From: Massilia psychrophila
GTDB taxonomy: Bacteria > Pseudomonadota > Gammaproteobacteria > Burkholderiales > Burkholderiaceae_D
Assembly: GCF_002760665.1 (NCBI RefSeq)
Contig: NZ_PDOB01000016.1
Coordinates: 37,330 to 101,329, forward strand
Direction of reading: 5' to 3'
Length of the DNA: 64,000 nt
Position 1 is the first letter of the stretch, and every line of letters starts with the position of its first letter. A program made the position numbers and the translations under genes. Positions 1 to 7,818 of the stretch are shown in pieces. The notes under the pieces are model-generated. The model was not told where the DNA came from. It did no database searches and saw nothing but the letters and a program-made list of their open reading frames with translations.

Positions 1-188
1 TAAAACTGGCCGAGTTCCAGCCGGCTCTTGTTGCGGATGTTCGGCGGTACGATCGCGTCGATCAGCGCCGCGCGCGAAGCGTAGCCGAGGGTCGACAGCA
101 TCGCCGCCTGTTCGGTGTCGGTAGGGCCGATGTGGCGCGGGATGAAAGAATCGCGCTGTTCAAGTTGGGTCAGGCTGGTGCGGGTCAT
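1..188 (-). CDS. gcvP: glycine dehydrogenase (P protein), N-terminal part only
   Basis: This is the first 62 codons of the pyridoxal-phosphate-dependent P protein of the glycine cleavage system, which decarboxylates glycine and passes the aminomethyl group to the lipoyl arm of GcvH. The N-terminus carries FIPRHIGPT (residues 15-23) and VPPNIR (47-52), typical of GcvP starts. The gene runs off the left edge, so the catalytic lysine region is not visible. It starts 77 bp downstream of the gcvH stop on the same strand, in the order gcvT-gcvH-gcvP, so it is probably co-transcribed from the riboswitch-controlled promoter. The ATG at 188 is the first in-frame start that gives a normal N-terminus. 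Confidence 0.88.
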   Translation of the reverse strand, partial: MTRTSLTQLEQRDSFIPRHIGPTDTEQAAMLSTLGYASRAALIDAIVPPNIRNKSRLELGQF

Positions 189-265
189 GAGGTAGGTGCC
201 AAAAAGTTGCTGGCTGACGGCGCTCGGGAGCGCGGTCAGCCGGTTTCATAAAATGAGGGGCGAGT

Positions 266-646
266 TTAGTCGGCAGTGGCCTTGCCGTAGGCGTTGGCGT
301 CGAGCAGGCCGTTGATCGCATTCGGGTCGTTTGGCTTCATCTTGAACAGCCACACCGAGAAAGCGTCGGAGTTGATCGATTCGGGCGAGGCGGCAACCGC
401 GTCGTTGACGGCGACGACAAGGCCCGACACCGGCGCATAGATGTCGCTGGCCGCCTTCACCGACTCGACCACGGCAGCGTCGTCGCCGGCGGTGTACGAT
501 TTGCCGACTTTCGGCAGTTCGACAAACACGATATCGCCGAGCGCATCCTGGGCGTACTCGGTGATGCCGACGGTCAGGGTGCCATCAAGCTCCAGGCGCA
601 CCCATTCGTGGGACTCGGTATATTTCAGGTCGGCTGGGATGTTCAT
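266..646 (-). CDS. gcvH: glycine cleavage system H protein
   Basis: This 126-residue protein is the lipoyl carrier that shuttles the aminomethyl intermediate between GcvP and GcvT. Its length is normal for the family. The lipoylation motif ESVKAASD places the modified lysine at K64, and HEWV near residue 13 is also conserved. The open frame extends upstream to 886, but that extension overlaps the end of gcvT and does not resemble GcvH. The ATG at 646 begins [15 protein letters not shown], a standard start. It lies 46 bp downstream of the gcvT stop. Confidence 0.95.
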   Translation of the reverse strand: MNIPADLKYTESHEWVRLELDGTLTVGITEYAQDALGDIVFVELPKVGKSYTAGDDAAVVESVKAASDIYAPVSGLVVAVNDAVAASPESINSDAFSVWLFKMKPNDPNAINGLLDANAYGKATAD

Positions 647-692
647 GTATGGCTCCAAGGTAGGTGGGTTCAAATCAGGTGTTCGGTAAACA

Positions 693-1811
693 TCAGGCAA
701 CCAGGATTTTACCGTTTCGCACGAACGGTAGTTTGACGACGGTGGCGGCGAGCTGCTTGTCGCGAATCTCGACCTTGACCGTGTCGCCGATGGCGACGTC
801 CATCGGCAAGCGTGCCAGCGCGATTGCCTGCTGCATGGTCGGGCTGAAGGTGCCGCTGGTGGTTTCGCCAATCGAGCCGGTGGCACCGACCACTTTCTGG
901 TGGGCCCGCAGCACGCCGCCTTTGTCGATCAGGATCAGGCCGAGGAATTGGTAGCGCTGGCCCATCGCAATGAGGGCAGCCTTGCCGATGAAGTCGCGTT
1001 CGGACAGCAGGTCGACTGTCCATGCCAGGCCGGCGTCGAGCGGGTTGACGGTGTCGTCCATGTCCTGGCCATACAGGTTCATGCCTGCCTCGAGGCGCAG
1101 CGTGTCGCGCGCGCCGAGACCAGCCGGCTTGACGCCGGCGCTGAGCAAGGCGTTCCACAGTGCTTCGGCCTGCTGCGCCGGGAAAGCCAGCTCAAAACCG
1201 TCTTCGCCGGTGTAGCCGGTGCGCGCCACCATCACTTCGCCGAAGGCGGTGTTCGCGACGATGGTTGCGTTGAACGGTTTGAGCGGTTCGGATGCCGCTT
1301 GCGCACCCGGCAGCACCTGCCACACCTTGGCGCGGGCGTTCGGGCCCTGCACCGCGATCAGCGCCATCGCCCCGATGCCGTCGCGGCGCTGCGTCACCGT
1401 GACGGCGCTGCCGGTGGCGGCGTTCTGCGCGTTGATCCAGTCGATGTCCTTGGCGGCGGTGCCGGCGTTGACTACCAGGCGAAACCGGTCTTCGCTGAAA
1501 AAGTAGACGATCAGGTCGTCGATCACGAAGCCGTCAGCGCCCAGCATGCATGAGTACAGGGCTTTGCCCGCCACCTGCAGCTTGTCGACGTTATTGGCCA
1601 GCAGGCCGCGCAGGAAAGAGCGGGCGTTGGCGCCGTCGATGTCGATGACGCACATGTGGGAGACGTCGAACATGCCGGCGTCAACGCGCACCGCGTGGTG
1701 TTCCTCGATCTGCGAACCGTAATTGACGGGCATGTCCCAGCCGCCGAAGTCGACCATCTTGGCGCCGGCGGCGCGGTGTGCAAAATTGAGCGGAGTCGCT
1801 TTAAGCGTCAT
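693..1811 (-). CDS. gcvT: aminomethyltransferase (glycine cleavage T protein)
   Basis: The T protein (372 aa) transfers the methylene group from aminomethyl-GcvH to tetrahydrofolate and releases ammonia. Visible family signatures are [13 protein letters not shown] (residues 22-34), FDVSHM (48-53) and GFVIDD (94-99), with the conserved catalytic-region aspartate at about D98. The frame is open 15 codons further upstream, but [13 protein letters not shown] at 1811 is the natural start. It is the first gene after the tandem glycine riboswitch and heads gcvT-gcvH-gcvP. The leader between riboswitch and start contains a short repeated GCAAGGTAA motif. Confidence 0.95.
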   Translation of the reverse strand: MTLKATPLNFAHRAAGAKMVDFGGWDMPVNYGSQIEEHHAVRVDAGMFDVSHMCVIDIDGANARSFLRGLLANNVDKLQVAGKALYSCMLGADGFVIDDLIVYFFSEDRFRLVVNAGTAAKDIDWINAQNAATGSAVTVTQRRDGIGAMALIAVQGPNARAKVWQVLPGAQAASEPLKPFNATIVANTAFGEVMVARTGYTGEDGFELAFPAQQAEALWNALLSAGVKPAGLGARDTLRLEAGMNLYGQDMDDTVNPLDAGLAWTVDLLSERDFIGKAALIAMGQRYQFLGLILIDKGGVLRAHQKVVGATGSIGETTSGTFSPTMQQAIALARLPMDVAIGDTVKVEIRDKQLAATVVKLPFVRNGKILVA

Positions 1812-1911
1812 GGAATCCTCGGGCAAGGTAACAAAGGTAGCAAGGTAAAAATACAAGGGTCGTCAGCCAGCGCCGAACTTGGCGTTGCTGCCAGTCCGAT
1901 CGATGATTGCG

Positions 1912-2111
1912 CCCCTCTGTCCTTGATACCTGAGAGATAGCGGATTGACATCCGCCTGCCCCTTCGGTGGGCCGCCGGCTGTGCGCCGCGGCCGCTCTCC
2001 AGAGTGTGATCCGGCCGCTTGCGCGCCCGACCCTTGACCGGTCCTTTTGCCTGAGAGTTTTTGGGTGATGCCCCTTCGGCGGCAGCGCGTGGCTGTCCTC
2101 TCCCGATCAAG
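1912..2111 (-). promoter_or_regulatory. tandem glycine riboswitch upstream of gcvT
   Basis: Read on the minus strand, two similar aptamers follow each other. The first (about 2111-2040) has GGGAGAGGAC, a CCGAAGGGGCA core and AACTCTCAGGCAAAAGGAC. The second (about 2005-1912) has CTGGAGAGCGG, CACCGAAGGGGCAGGCGG and ATCTCTCAGGTATCAAGGAC. The paired GGAGAG/CTCTCAGG stems and the CCGAAGGGGCA core are hallmarks of the cooperative two-aptamer glycine riboswitch (Rfam glycine family). It ends about 100 bp before gcvT, so glycine probably activates the cleavage operon. The identification is by eye, without a covariance model. Confidence 0.93.
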
Positions 2112-2275
2112 AGTGTGCAGGATATGCCAGCGCAGCCCGGGTGTCAACTTGTCGGCATCGGCGGCGCCCCGCGCGCCCATCGATGCCACGCTGCACGGGT
2201 GCGCACGACTGACGCCGATGCGGGGCTTTCTCCACCGCTATTTGTTAGAATGAACAACCACTTTGCGGGTAGACC

Positions 2276-2839
2276 ATGATGGGTGAAGAAAAAGCGAAAC
2301 ATCAGAAGCAAGCCTGGTTCACGTTATCGGGAGACGTCAACAGCGATATGGTGCACCGGGTGTTTGAAGCGGTGTCGTGCATGACCGAAGAAGGCGTCGA
2401 CACCGCGCACATCCTGGTGCAGTCGAACGGCGGCTATGTCAGCGACGGCCTGTGCTTGTATAACTTCATGGCGCGCTCACCGATCGAGTTCGTCATGTAC
2501 AACGGCGGGGCAGTGGCCTCGATCGCGGTGATCCTGTTCCTGTCCGGCGGCCCGCGTTACGCCAGCGAGACCGCGCGCTTCATGGTGCACAAGTCGCACG
2601 CGACAGCGTCGCCGGGCGCACGGCCCGATGCGCTCAACATCATCGTCGAGGGCCTGCGGGCCGACGACGCGCGCACCGAGGCGATCCTGCGCCGGCATGT
2701 CGTGCTCACGCCGGAACAGTGGGCCACTCACCAGTATTCCGACCTGCACCTGACTGCGCGCGACGCCCGGGTTGCCGGCTTGATCACCGACATCGCCGAC
2801 TTCGTGCCGCCAAAGGGCGCGCACCTGCGCAACGTTTGA
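2276..2839 (+). CDS. ClpP-like serine peptidase (diverged, stand-alone)
   Basis: This 187-residue protein has the ClpP/crotonase fold pattern. VQSNGGYVSDGL resembles the oxyanion-loop region. GAVASIA holds a candidate nucleophile S82, FMVHKSH the histidine H105, and YSDLHLTARDARVAGLITD the aspartate D156, in the order and spacing of the ClpP triad. There is no clpX partner, signal peptide or membrane segment, so it is not the housekeeping clpP. Relatives are often annotated as ATP-dependent Clp protease proteolytic subunit. Two adjacent ATG codons (2276 and 2279) are both possible starts. It stands alone, divergent from gcvT, and its substrate is unknown. Confidence 0.75.
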   Translation: MMGEEKAKHQKQAWFTLSGDVNSDMVHRVFEAVSCMTEEGVDTAHILVQSNGGYVSDGLCLYNFMARSPIEFVMYNGGAVASIAVILFLSGGPRYASETARFMVHKSHATASPGARPDALNIIVEGLRADDARTEAILRRHVVLTPEQWATHQYSDLHLTARDARVAGLITDIADFVPPKGAHLRNV

Positions 2840-2878
2840 GGTCGGCGTTGCCTGCAGCGGTTCCACAACGCGCGGTTA

Positions 2879-2897
2879 ATTTCTCGACGAGTACTTA
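2879..2897 (-). repeat. solo 19-bp inverted-repeat end, also found at 62472-62490
   Basis: On the minus strand this reads TAAGTACTCGTCGAGAAAT. The identical 19 bases occur at 62472-62490, where they form one end of a 164-bp inverted-repeat element. Here only this end is present and no partner arm is seen nearby. The first three bases are the stop codon of the KGG protein gene, exactly as the other copy provides the stop of a truncated GGDEF/EAL gene. Confidence 0.7.
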
Positions 2898-3215
2898 ACT
2901 CTCGTCCTTGTCGTCATTCTTGTGGCTCTGGCGTCCGGCTGCCGCGTGCTGCTCGGGCGTGCCGCCACGCGTGCGGCCCGAGCCTGATGCCGATTGTGTG
3001 CTGCCGGACGAAGAGCGCGAGCCCGAGCCTGAGCCCGAAGAGCCGAATCCGGAACCTGACGACCCCTGGCCGGACTGCTTGTTCGAACCGCTGTTGCTGT
3101 CGCTGTTGTTGTCGTTTTTGTTGTCGTTCTTGTGACTCTGGCGACCGGCTTCGGCGTGCTGCTCCGGGCTGCCGCCCTGTTTGTTACCCTGACCGTTTTT
3201 TTGATTCGAGTTCAT
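2895..3215 (-). CDS. KGG-motif low-complexity stress-type protein
   Basis: This 106-residue hydrophilic protein carries two near-identical KGG-type motifs, GGSPEQHAEAGRQSHKND (residues 14-31) and GGTPEQHAAAGRQSHKND (84-101). They flank an Asn/Asp- and Ser/Gly-rich linker predicted to be disordered. KGG motifs occur in small general-stress proteins of the YciG/GsiB type; a role in stress is inferred from that family only. The ATG at 3215 has AAAGGAA at good spacing, so the longer frame to 3263 is less likely. Its stop codon is the first triplet of a sequence shared with an inverted-repeat element at 62.5 kb. Confidence 0.72.
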   Translation of the reverse strand: MNSNQKNGQGNKQGGSPEQHAEAGRQSHKNDNKNDNNSDSNSGSNKQSGQGSSGSGFGSSGSGSGSRSSSGSTQSASGSGRTRGGTPEQHAAAGRQSHKNDDKDES

Positions 3216-3405
3216 ATTCGTTCCTTTACGAAAGTGTAAAAATGTCGTGTTCGCCGTTGCCATGGAAAAGTTTTTTTCGGTAGCGTTTCGGTGACACGAT
3301 CATGCAATTTGCACTATTGGACGTGTATAGGAAAATCACTTGAACTCATGTAGGAGGTGCACCTACATTATTGGAATATTTTTGTATTTTTTCGCGGTCA
3401 GCTGC

Positions 3406-4746
3406 TTAAAATTCTTCCCAATCGACGCCCGGTTTGGTCGCACTGCGCTTGCCCCCGGCGGCGGCCATTGGCACCTTGCGCGGTGCCGGTTTGCCAAGAT
3501 TGTTGGCATTGTTGGAATTGGCGCCGATCCGCTGAATCTGCGCCGCCGGACGGCTGTGTTGCGCGCCCAGCACGAAAGCGCCGATCACCCGGTTCAGGCT
3601 GGCGGCGCTCTTGCGCATCGCCGCCGCCGCCGCCGCCGCTTCTTCGACCAGCGCGGCATTTTGGTGCGTTGCCTGGTCCATTGCCGCGATGGCCAAGTTG
3701 ACCTGCTCGATGCCGGTACTCTGCTCGGCGCTGGCATCGGCGATTTCGCCGATGATGCCGGTGACCCGTTTGACGCTGGTGACGACCTCGTTCATCGTGT
3801 TGCCGGCCTTGTCGGCCAGCAGCGTGCCGGCGTTGACTTTTTCGACAGAGTCGTCGATCAGCGCCTTGATTTCCTTGGCGGCGGCGGCCGAGCGCTGCGC
3901 CAGATTGCGCACTTCCGATGCCACCACGGCGAAGCCGCGCCCTTGTTCGCCGGCGCGCGCCGCCTCGACGGCCGCGTTCAACGCCAGGATGTTGGTCTGG
4001 AATGCAATGCCGTCGATGACGCCGATGATCTCGGCAATCCGCTTCGACGAAGCGTTGATCGACGCCATCGTACCGACCACTTCGGCCACCACCTCGCCGC
4101 CCTTGACCGCCACTTCCGAGGCCGACACCGCCAGCTTGCTGGCCTGGTGAGCGTGCTCGGCGTTCTGCTTGACGGTGGAAGTGAGTTGTTCCATCGAAGA
4201 GGCGGTCTCTTCCAGCGAAGCGGCCTGCTGCGCGGTGCGCGCCGACAGGTCGATACTGCCGCTCGAAATCTCGGCGGCGCCGGCCGTGATCGATTCGGTG
4301 CCCGCGCGCACTTCAACGATCATGCCGACCAGCTTGTCGTTCATCTGCTGCATGGCGCCCAGCAGCAAGCCGGCCGCGCCGCGCGCGCCGGTGTCGGCGC
4401 TGGTATCGATCTTGTTGCTCAGGTCGCCGTCGGCAACGCGCCGCGCCACCACCACTGCCTCGTGCATCGGACGCGCCACCTCGGCCGCCAGCCACCGGCA
4501 CAGCAGCGTGGCGACGGCCAGGCCGAGTGCCAGGAACCCCAGGCTCCAGTTGCATGCGGCGCCGAATTCGGCCAGCGCCAGCTGGCCGGCCGCGCTGTTC
4601 GCCTTCTGGCCGGCCTGCAGCGCCAGCTCACTCATGTGGGCAAGCTGCCCCAGCAGCCACGCCGACGCCAGCACGCCCAAGCAGAGCACGATGGCAAAAC
4701 AGGCAAACAGCTTGGTGCTGGTTTCCAGCTGGCGAATCGATTTCAT
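3406..4746 (-). CDS. methyl-accepting chemotaxis protein with minimal sensor loop
   Basis: This 446-residue chemoreceptor has TM1 at about 12-34, TM2 at about 67-86 and only about 30 residues between them, so it has almost no periplasmic ligand domain. A HAMP-like stretch and a standard cytoplasmic signalling hairpin follow, with the conserved tip [20 protein letters not shown]. The tail is Ala/Pro/Lys-rich and ends in DWEEF, which resembles the C-terminal pentapeptide that tethers CheR/CheB. The ATG at 4746 has AAGGAA upstream. No che genes lie nearby. Input may come from the membrane, the cytoplasm or a partner protein (inference). Confidence 0.9.
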   Translation of the reverse strand: MKSIRQLETSTKLFACFAIVLCLGVLASAWLLGQLAHMSELALQAGQKANSAAGQLALAEFGAACNWSLGFLALGLAVATLLCRWLAAEVARPMHEAVVVARRVADGDLSNKIDTSADTGARGAAGLLLGAMQQMNDKLVGMIVEVRAGTESITAGAAEISSGSIDLSARTAQQAASLEETASSMEQLTSTVKQNAEHAHQASKLAVSASEVAVKGGEVVAEVVGTMASINASSKRIAEIIGVIDGIAFQTNILALNAAVEAARAGEQGRGFAVVASEVRNLAQRSAAAAKEIKALIDDSVEKVNAGTLLADKAGNTMNEVVTSVKRVTGIIGEIADASAEQSTGIEQVNLAIAAMDQATHQNAALVEEAAAAAAAMRKSAASLNRVIGAFVLGAQHSRPAAQIQRIGANSNNANNLGKPAPRKVPMAAAGGKRSATKPGVDWEEF

Positions 4747-4964
4747 GGCGAGGTTCCTTCAAGAGGCAATCGGCAATCGCTTATGGTAAGCAATGTGTTG
4801 GCGCAAACTATTGCGTCGTATCAACTTTTGGGGCAGGCTCCCGGACCGCCGCCCTCGCACTCGCCACCCCGGCGGCGCCCACGCTGTTCATTTTTTTCCC
4901 AGGCGGGCGCCTTGGCGGATGCGATGGGGCAGGCGGTCAACGACAGCAACCTGGCCGGCGCTGC

Positions 4965-5762
4965 CTACATCTGCCGAAACAACTCGACATAATTACGGCT
5001 CACCACCAGCTGTTCCGGCCGCCCCCTCAGCTTGACCATCAGGCGTCCTCGAAAATCGGTGTGGGTCGCTTCGATGAACTTCGCAGCGACGATGATGCTG
5101 CGGTGGATTTGCCAGAACCGCGCCGCGTCGAGCCCGTCGCGCAACTGGCGCATCGGCGTGCGGATCAGGCTTTCGCCTTCCTGCAGATAGACGCTGGTGT
5201 ACTTGTCGTTACTCTGGAAATACACCACTTCGTCGATCGATATCAGCCTGGTTTCGCCGCCATGGGCGGCGCGGATCCATTGCAGCGGCTGGGCCACCGG
5301 CGCTGTTGCCGGGCTTGCGTCCAGTTTTGCGCCCAGTTGCTGCAGCAGCGCGCGCAGCGCTTCGGCATCAAAGGCGGGCTTGTCGCGCAGCACCGCCTTT
5401 AACCTGGCAACGGTGCGCGCCAGGCGCTCGGCGCTGGCCGGTTTGAGCAGATAGTCTCGGGCGCAATGCTCGAACGCTTCGACCGCGTAATGGTCGTGCG
5501 CGGTGATAAAAACGATGTACGGGCCGTGCGCGCCGGCTGCCAGCCGCGCCGCCACGTCGAGCCCGGTCATGCCGGGCATCTGGATGTCGAGGAACACGAT
5601 GCTTGGTGCCAGTTCGTCGGCCAGGCGCAGCGCATCGAGGCCGTTGGCGGCGCTGGCGACGATGCGCAGCTCGGGCCAGACATGCGCCAGCTGCGCCGCG
5701 AGGTAATCGCGCAGGTGCGGCTCGTCGTCCGCGATCAGGGCTGTGGGATAGTCGATGGCGAT
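4965..5762 (-). CDS. LytTR-family response regulator with no canonical start codon
   Basis: The product has a receiver domain with the acidic cluster ADDEP, phosphoacceptor FLDIQMPG (D59 if numbered from 5762) and YLLKPAS lysine, then a LytTR DNA-binding domain with VYFQSNDKYTSVYL. It forms a pair with the upstream kinase, and their coding regions overlap. A frame stop at 5769-5771 is followed by no ATG, GTG or TTG before the acidic cluster. The first normal start, GTG at 5597, would remove half the receiver. ATC codons at 5762 or 5756 lie where homologues begin. The start is therefore uncertain; a sequence error or frameshift is possible. Confidence 0.72.
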   Translation of the reverse strand: MAIDYPTALIADDEPHLRDYLAAQLAHVWPELRIVASAANGLDALRLADELAPSIVFLDIQMPGMTGLDVAARLAAGAHGPYIVFITAHDHYAVEAFEHCARDYLLKPASAERLARTVARLKAVLRDKPAFDAEALRALLQQLGAKLDASPATAPVAQPLQWIRAAHGGETRLISIDEVVYFQSNDKYTSVYLQEGESLIRTPMRQLRDGLDAARFWQIHRSIIVAAKFIEATHTDFRGRLMVKLRGRPEQLVVSRNYVELFRQM

Positions 5763-6892
5763 ACCGTATCAAGAGGCAGCAGCACGCGCACAAGCATGCC
5801 GCAGGGAAGATTTTCGAGCAATCGTACCTCGGCGCCGTGGCCATACAGGCTGCGCAGCCGCGCGCGCAGGTTGGCCAGTCCGACGCCGCCCCCTGACCGG
5901 GCCGGTTTGGCGCTCAATCCGGCGCCGCTGTCGGCCACTTCGATGCACACGGCGTGAGCATCGAAGCGCGCGCGCAGTACAATTTCTCCGCCGTCGACCT
6001 TCGGCTCGAGCCCGTGCATGACGGCGTTCTCGACAATTGGCTGCAGCAGCATCGGCGCGATGCGGATTGCGCGCGCGGCGTCATCGAACTCGATCCGGTA
6101 GCGCAGCCGCGCTCCCATGCGCACCGCCAGCACGTCGAGGTAGGCCGCCGCCAAGTCCAGTTCGGCGCCCAGGGTAGCGTGCTCGGCGCGGCTGGCGGTC
6201 AGGCTGGCGCGCAGGTAGTCGATGAAACGCTCTAACATGTGGCGGGCCTGGGCCGGCTGGGTGTCGATCAGGCTGAGCACGTTGGCAAGTGTGTTGTACA
6301 AGAAGTGAGGTTCGATCTGCGCCTGCAGCGCGCGCAGCCGCGCTTCGGCCAGCAACTGCGCGGTGGCGGCGATCTGCCCGCTCTGGCGCGCGGCCAGGGT
6401 CTCCCTCTGAATGCGCCGTTCGCCCGCCATCAATACCAGGAACATCAATCCCGCCATCAGCAAGGCGAAAGGGACCAGCTGCGACAGCACCGCGCCGCTC
6501 TCGACGTAGTGCAAGGGATGGCGGCCGCTCAGCAGGGCGTTGCCGGTGCCGACGCCGAGCGTGACGCACAGCGCGGTGACGCCGACGTGATACAATAGGC
6601 GCGGCATGCCGCGCGCGCGCGATGGCCAGCCGCGCAGCACCCGCCGCAGGCCGGCAAAACTGCCATGGATCAGGTAACCGACCAGGTTCGAAATGAGCCA
6701 CACCGGCAGCAGCAGCGTCAGGAACCGCAGTGCGCGGCGATCCAGCATCAGGGCCGCGCTGGTCAGCAATACTGCGATCATCGTATTCCACAGGCCGGTA
6801 TAGACGATGTTGCGCGCGGTTGAGCACGGCCAGTGCCGAAACAGCGGAATCAAATCGAGCGGGTGGGAGGGCGCGGCGGCAGGGAAGGTCAT
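5735..6892 (-). CDS. LytS/YehU-type sensor histidine kinase
   Basis: This 385-residue kinase has several hydrophobic segments in residues 28-157 and a short linker. The His_kinase-type phosphoacceptor box QIEPHFLYNTLANV has H196, and the ATP-binding region includes QPIVENAVMHGLEP (N289), DSGAGL and GVGLANLRARL. This architecture partners with LytTR regulators, and such a regulator is encoded immediately downstream with overlapping reading frames. There is no recognisable extracellular sensor domain, so the signal is probably membrane-derived (inference). The ATG at 6892 is used. Confidence 0.88.
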   Translation of the reverse strand: MTFPAAAPSHPLDLIPLFRHWPCSTARNIVYTGLWNTMIAVLLTSAALMLDRRALRFLTLLLPVWLISNLVGYLIHGSFAGLRRVLRGWPSRARGMPRLLYHVGVTALCVTLGVGTGNALLSGRHPLHYVESGAVLSQLVPFALLMAGLMFLVLMAGERRIQRETLAARQSGQIAATAQLLAEARLRALQAQIEPHFLYNTLANVLSLIDTQPAQARHMLERFIDYLRASLTASRAEHATLGAELDLAAAYLDVLAVRMGARLRYRIEFDDAARAIRIAPMLLQPIVENAVMHGLEPKVDGGEIVLRARFDAHAVCIEVADSGAGLSAKPARSGGGVGLANLRARLRSLYGHGAEVRLLENLPCGMLVRVLLPLDTVSPSTIPQP

Positions 6893-7035
6893 ATGCGCAG
6901 TTTAGAAGTGTCAGGCCGACAAGAAGTTACCATGAAAACAAATTGGCGCTCAATATGGCAGCCGCGCCAGCGCCAGGCCAAGGACGGCGCTACAAGCGAG
7001 TAATCGGCGGCGGTTCACGCTCGGCGCCCTGTTCT

Positions 7036-7449
7036 CTAGCGCAGGCTGACGCGCAGGGCGGCGCCGGCGCCGGGGAGGGTAAAGCTGGCCTGTCCGAAAC
7101 TGGGCGGCCCCATGGCGCCCATTGCGTTATTGCTGAACCCATAGCCTTCGGTCGGGATGCCAAACATGTTCTTGTCCAGTTTGGCGTTCGCATTGGCGTC
7201 GTGGAACACTGCGAACGCGTATTCGCCAGCCGGCAAGTCTTTCAGCACCACCGTGTTGGCGGCGTTGATTGCCGCGATGGCGGCCGTGGCAACTGCCGTT
7301 TTCATGAAAGTGCCGGCCGAATTGTAGAGCGACACCTGGATCGTGCCGCCGGCCTCCTTGACGTCGCCAATATGGATGGTCAGGTCGGCGGCGTGCGCCT
7401 GGACGGCCGCCAGCAAGGCGGCGCAGCAGAGAGTCTGAATCAGTGTCAT
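7036..7449 (-). CDS. secreted DUF2141 family protein
   Basis: The 137-residue product begins with a signal peptide (about residues 1-20, cleaved after AHA). The mature part has GDVKEAGGTIQVSLYN, LPAGEYAFAVFHDANANAKLD and FGIPTEGYGFSN, the hallmarks of DUF2141, a small beta-sandwich-like periplasmic or extracellular domain of unknown function. The ATG at 7449 is preceded by GGAG. The longer frame reaching 7743 has no sensible N-terminus. It is monocistronic and lies between the sensor kinase and smc. Confidence 0.82.
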   Translation of the reverse strand: MTLIQTLCCAALLAAVQAHAADLTIHIGDVKEAGGTIQVSLYNSAGTFMKTAVATAAIAAINAANTVVLKDLPAGEYAFAVFHDANANAKLDKNMFGIPTEGYGFSNNAMGAMGPPSFGQASFTLPGAGAALRVSLR

Positions 7450-7818
7450 GGAAGTCTCCGGTGAGTTCACGCGAGAACTGTAACCACAACCAGGCTGTGC
7501 CGCGCGGCCATGCGACGAAATGGCGCCAGACGGCGCGAGGTGCGCCGGGATGGCGCGAAATGCGGGCTCGTTGGGCCGCTTATCCCCGCCGGGGTCCGTC
7601 GGCGGATCAGGGTGAAAGAACATGGATAAAAGCTGTTTGGTGCACCCACGCCGCCCAAGTTCAAGTGGTTCAACGGCCAATCTGGCCCAGGCAGATGTAT
7701 CGCGCGGCGTGGCCGCCGCACTTGGCCGAAATGCAAGCAACAAATGGTATGATCCGGTCTTTCCGAGTTCGACGGCGGCATTCCCCTTTCGACCTGGCTA
7801 TAAGGTAAGTCAAGCAAC
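7450..7818. other. 369-bp intergenic region between the DUF2141 gene and smc
   Basis: It holds divergent control sequences for the DUF2141 gene and smc. A possible -10 box TATGAT lies at 7748-7753, but no convincing -35 is found at standard spacing. Near 7516-7575 there is a degenerate run of about 20-bp units containing GGCGCGA and TGCG. No conserved open frame is apparent. Confidence 0.4.

Noticed and set aside
266..886. 206-residue version of GcvH
   Set aside because: The first 80 codons overlap gcvT and lack similarity; the ATG at 646 gives the standard 126-residue protein.
3340..4992. 550-codon plus-strand frame over the chemoreceptor
   Set aside because: His/Arg/Asp-rich composition without domains; the minus-strand MCP explains the region.
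7722..7753. Possible smc promoter TTGGCC...TATGAT
   Set aside because: The spacing is 20 bp and the -35 match is poor, so only the -10 box is mentioned in the intergenic entry.
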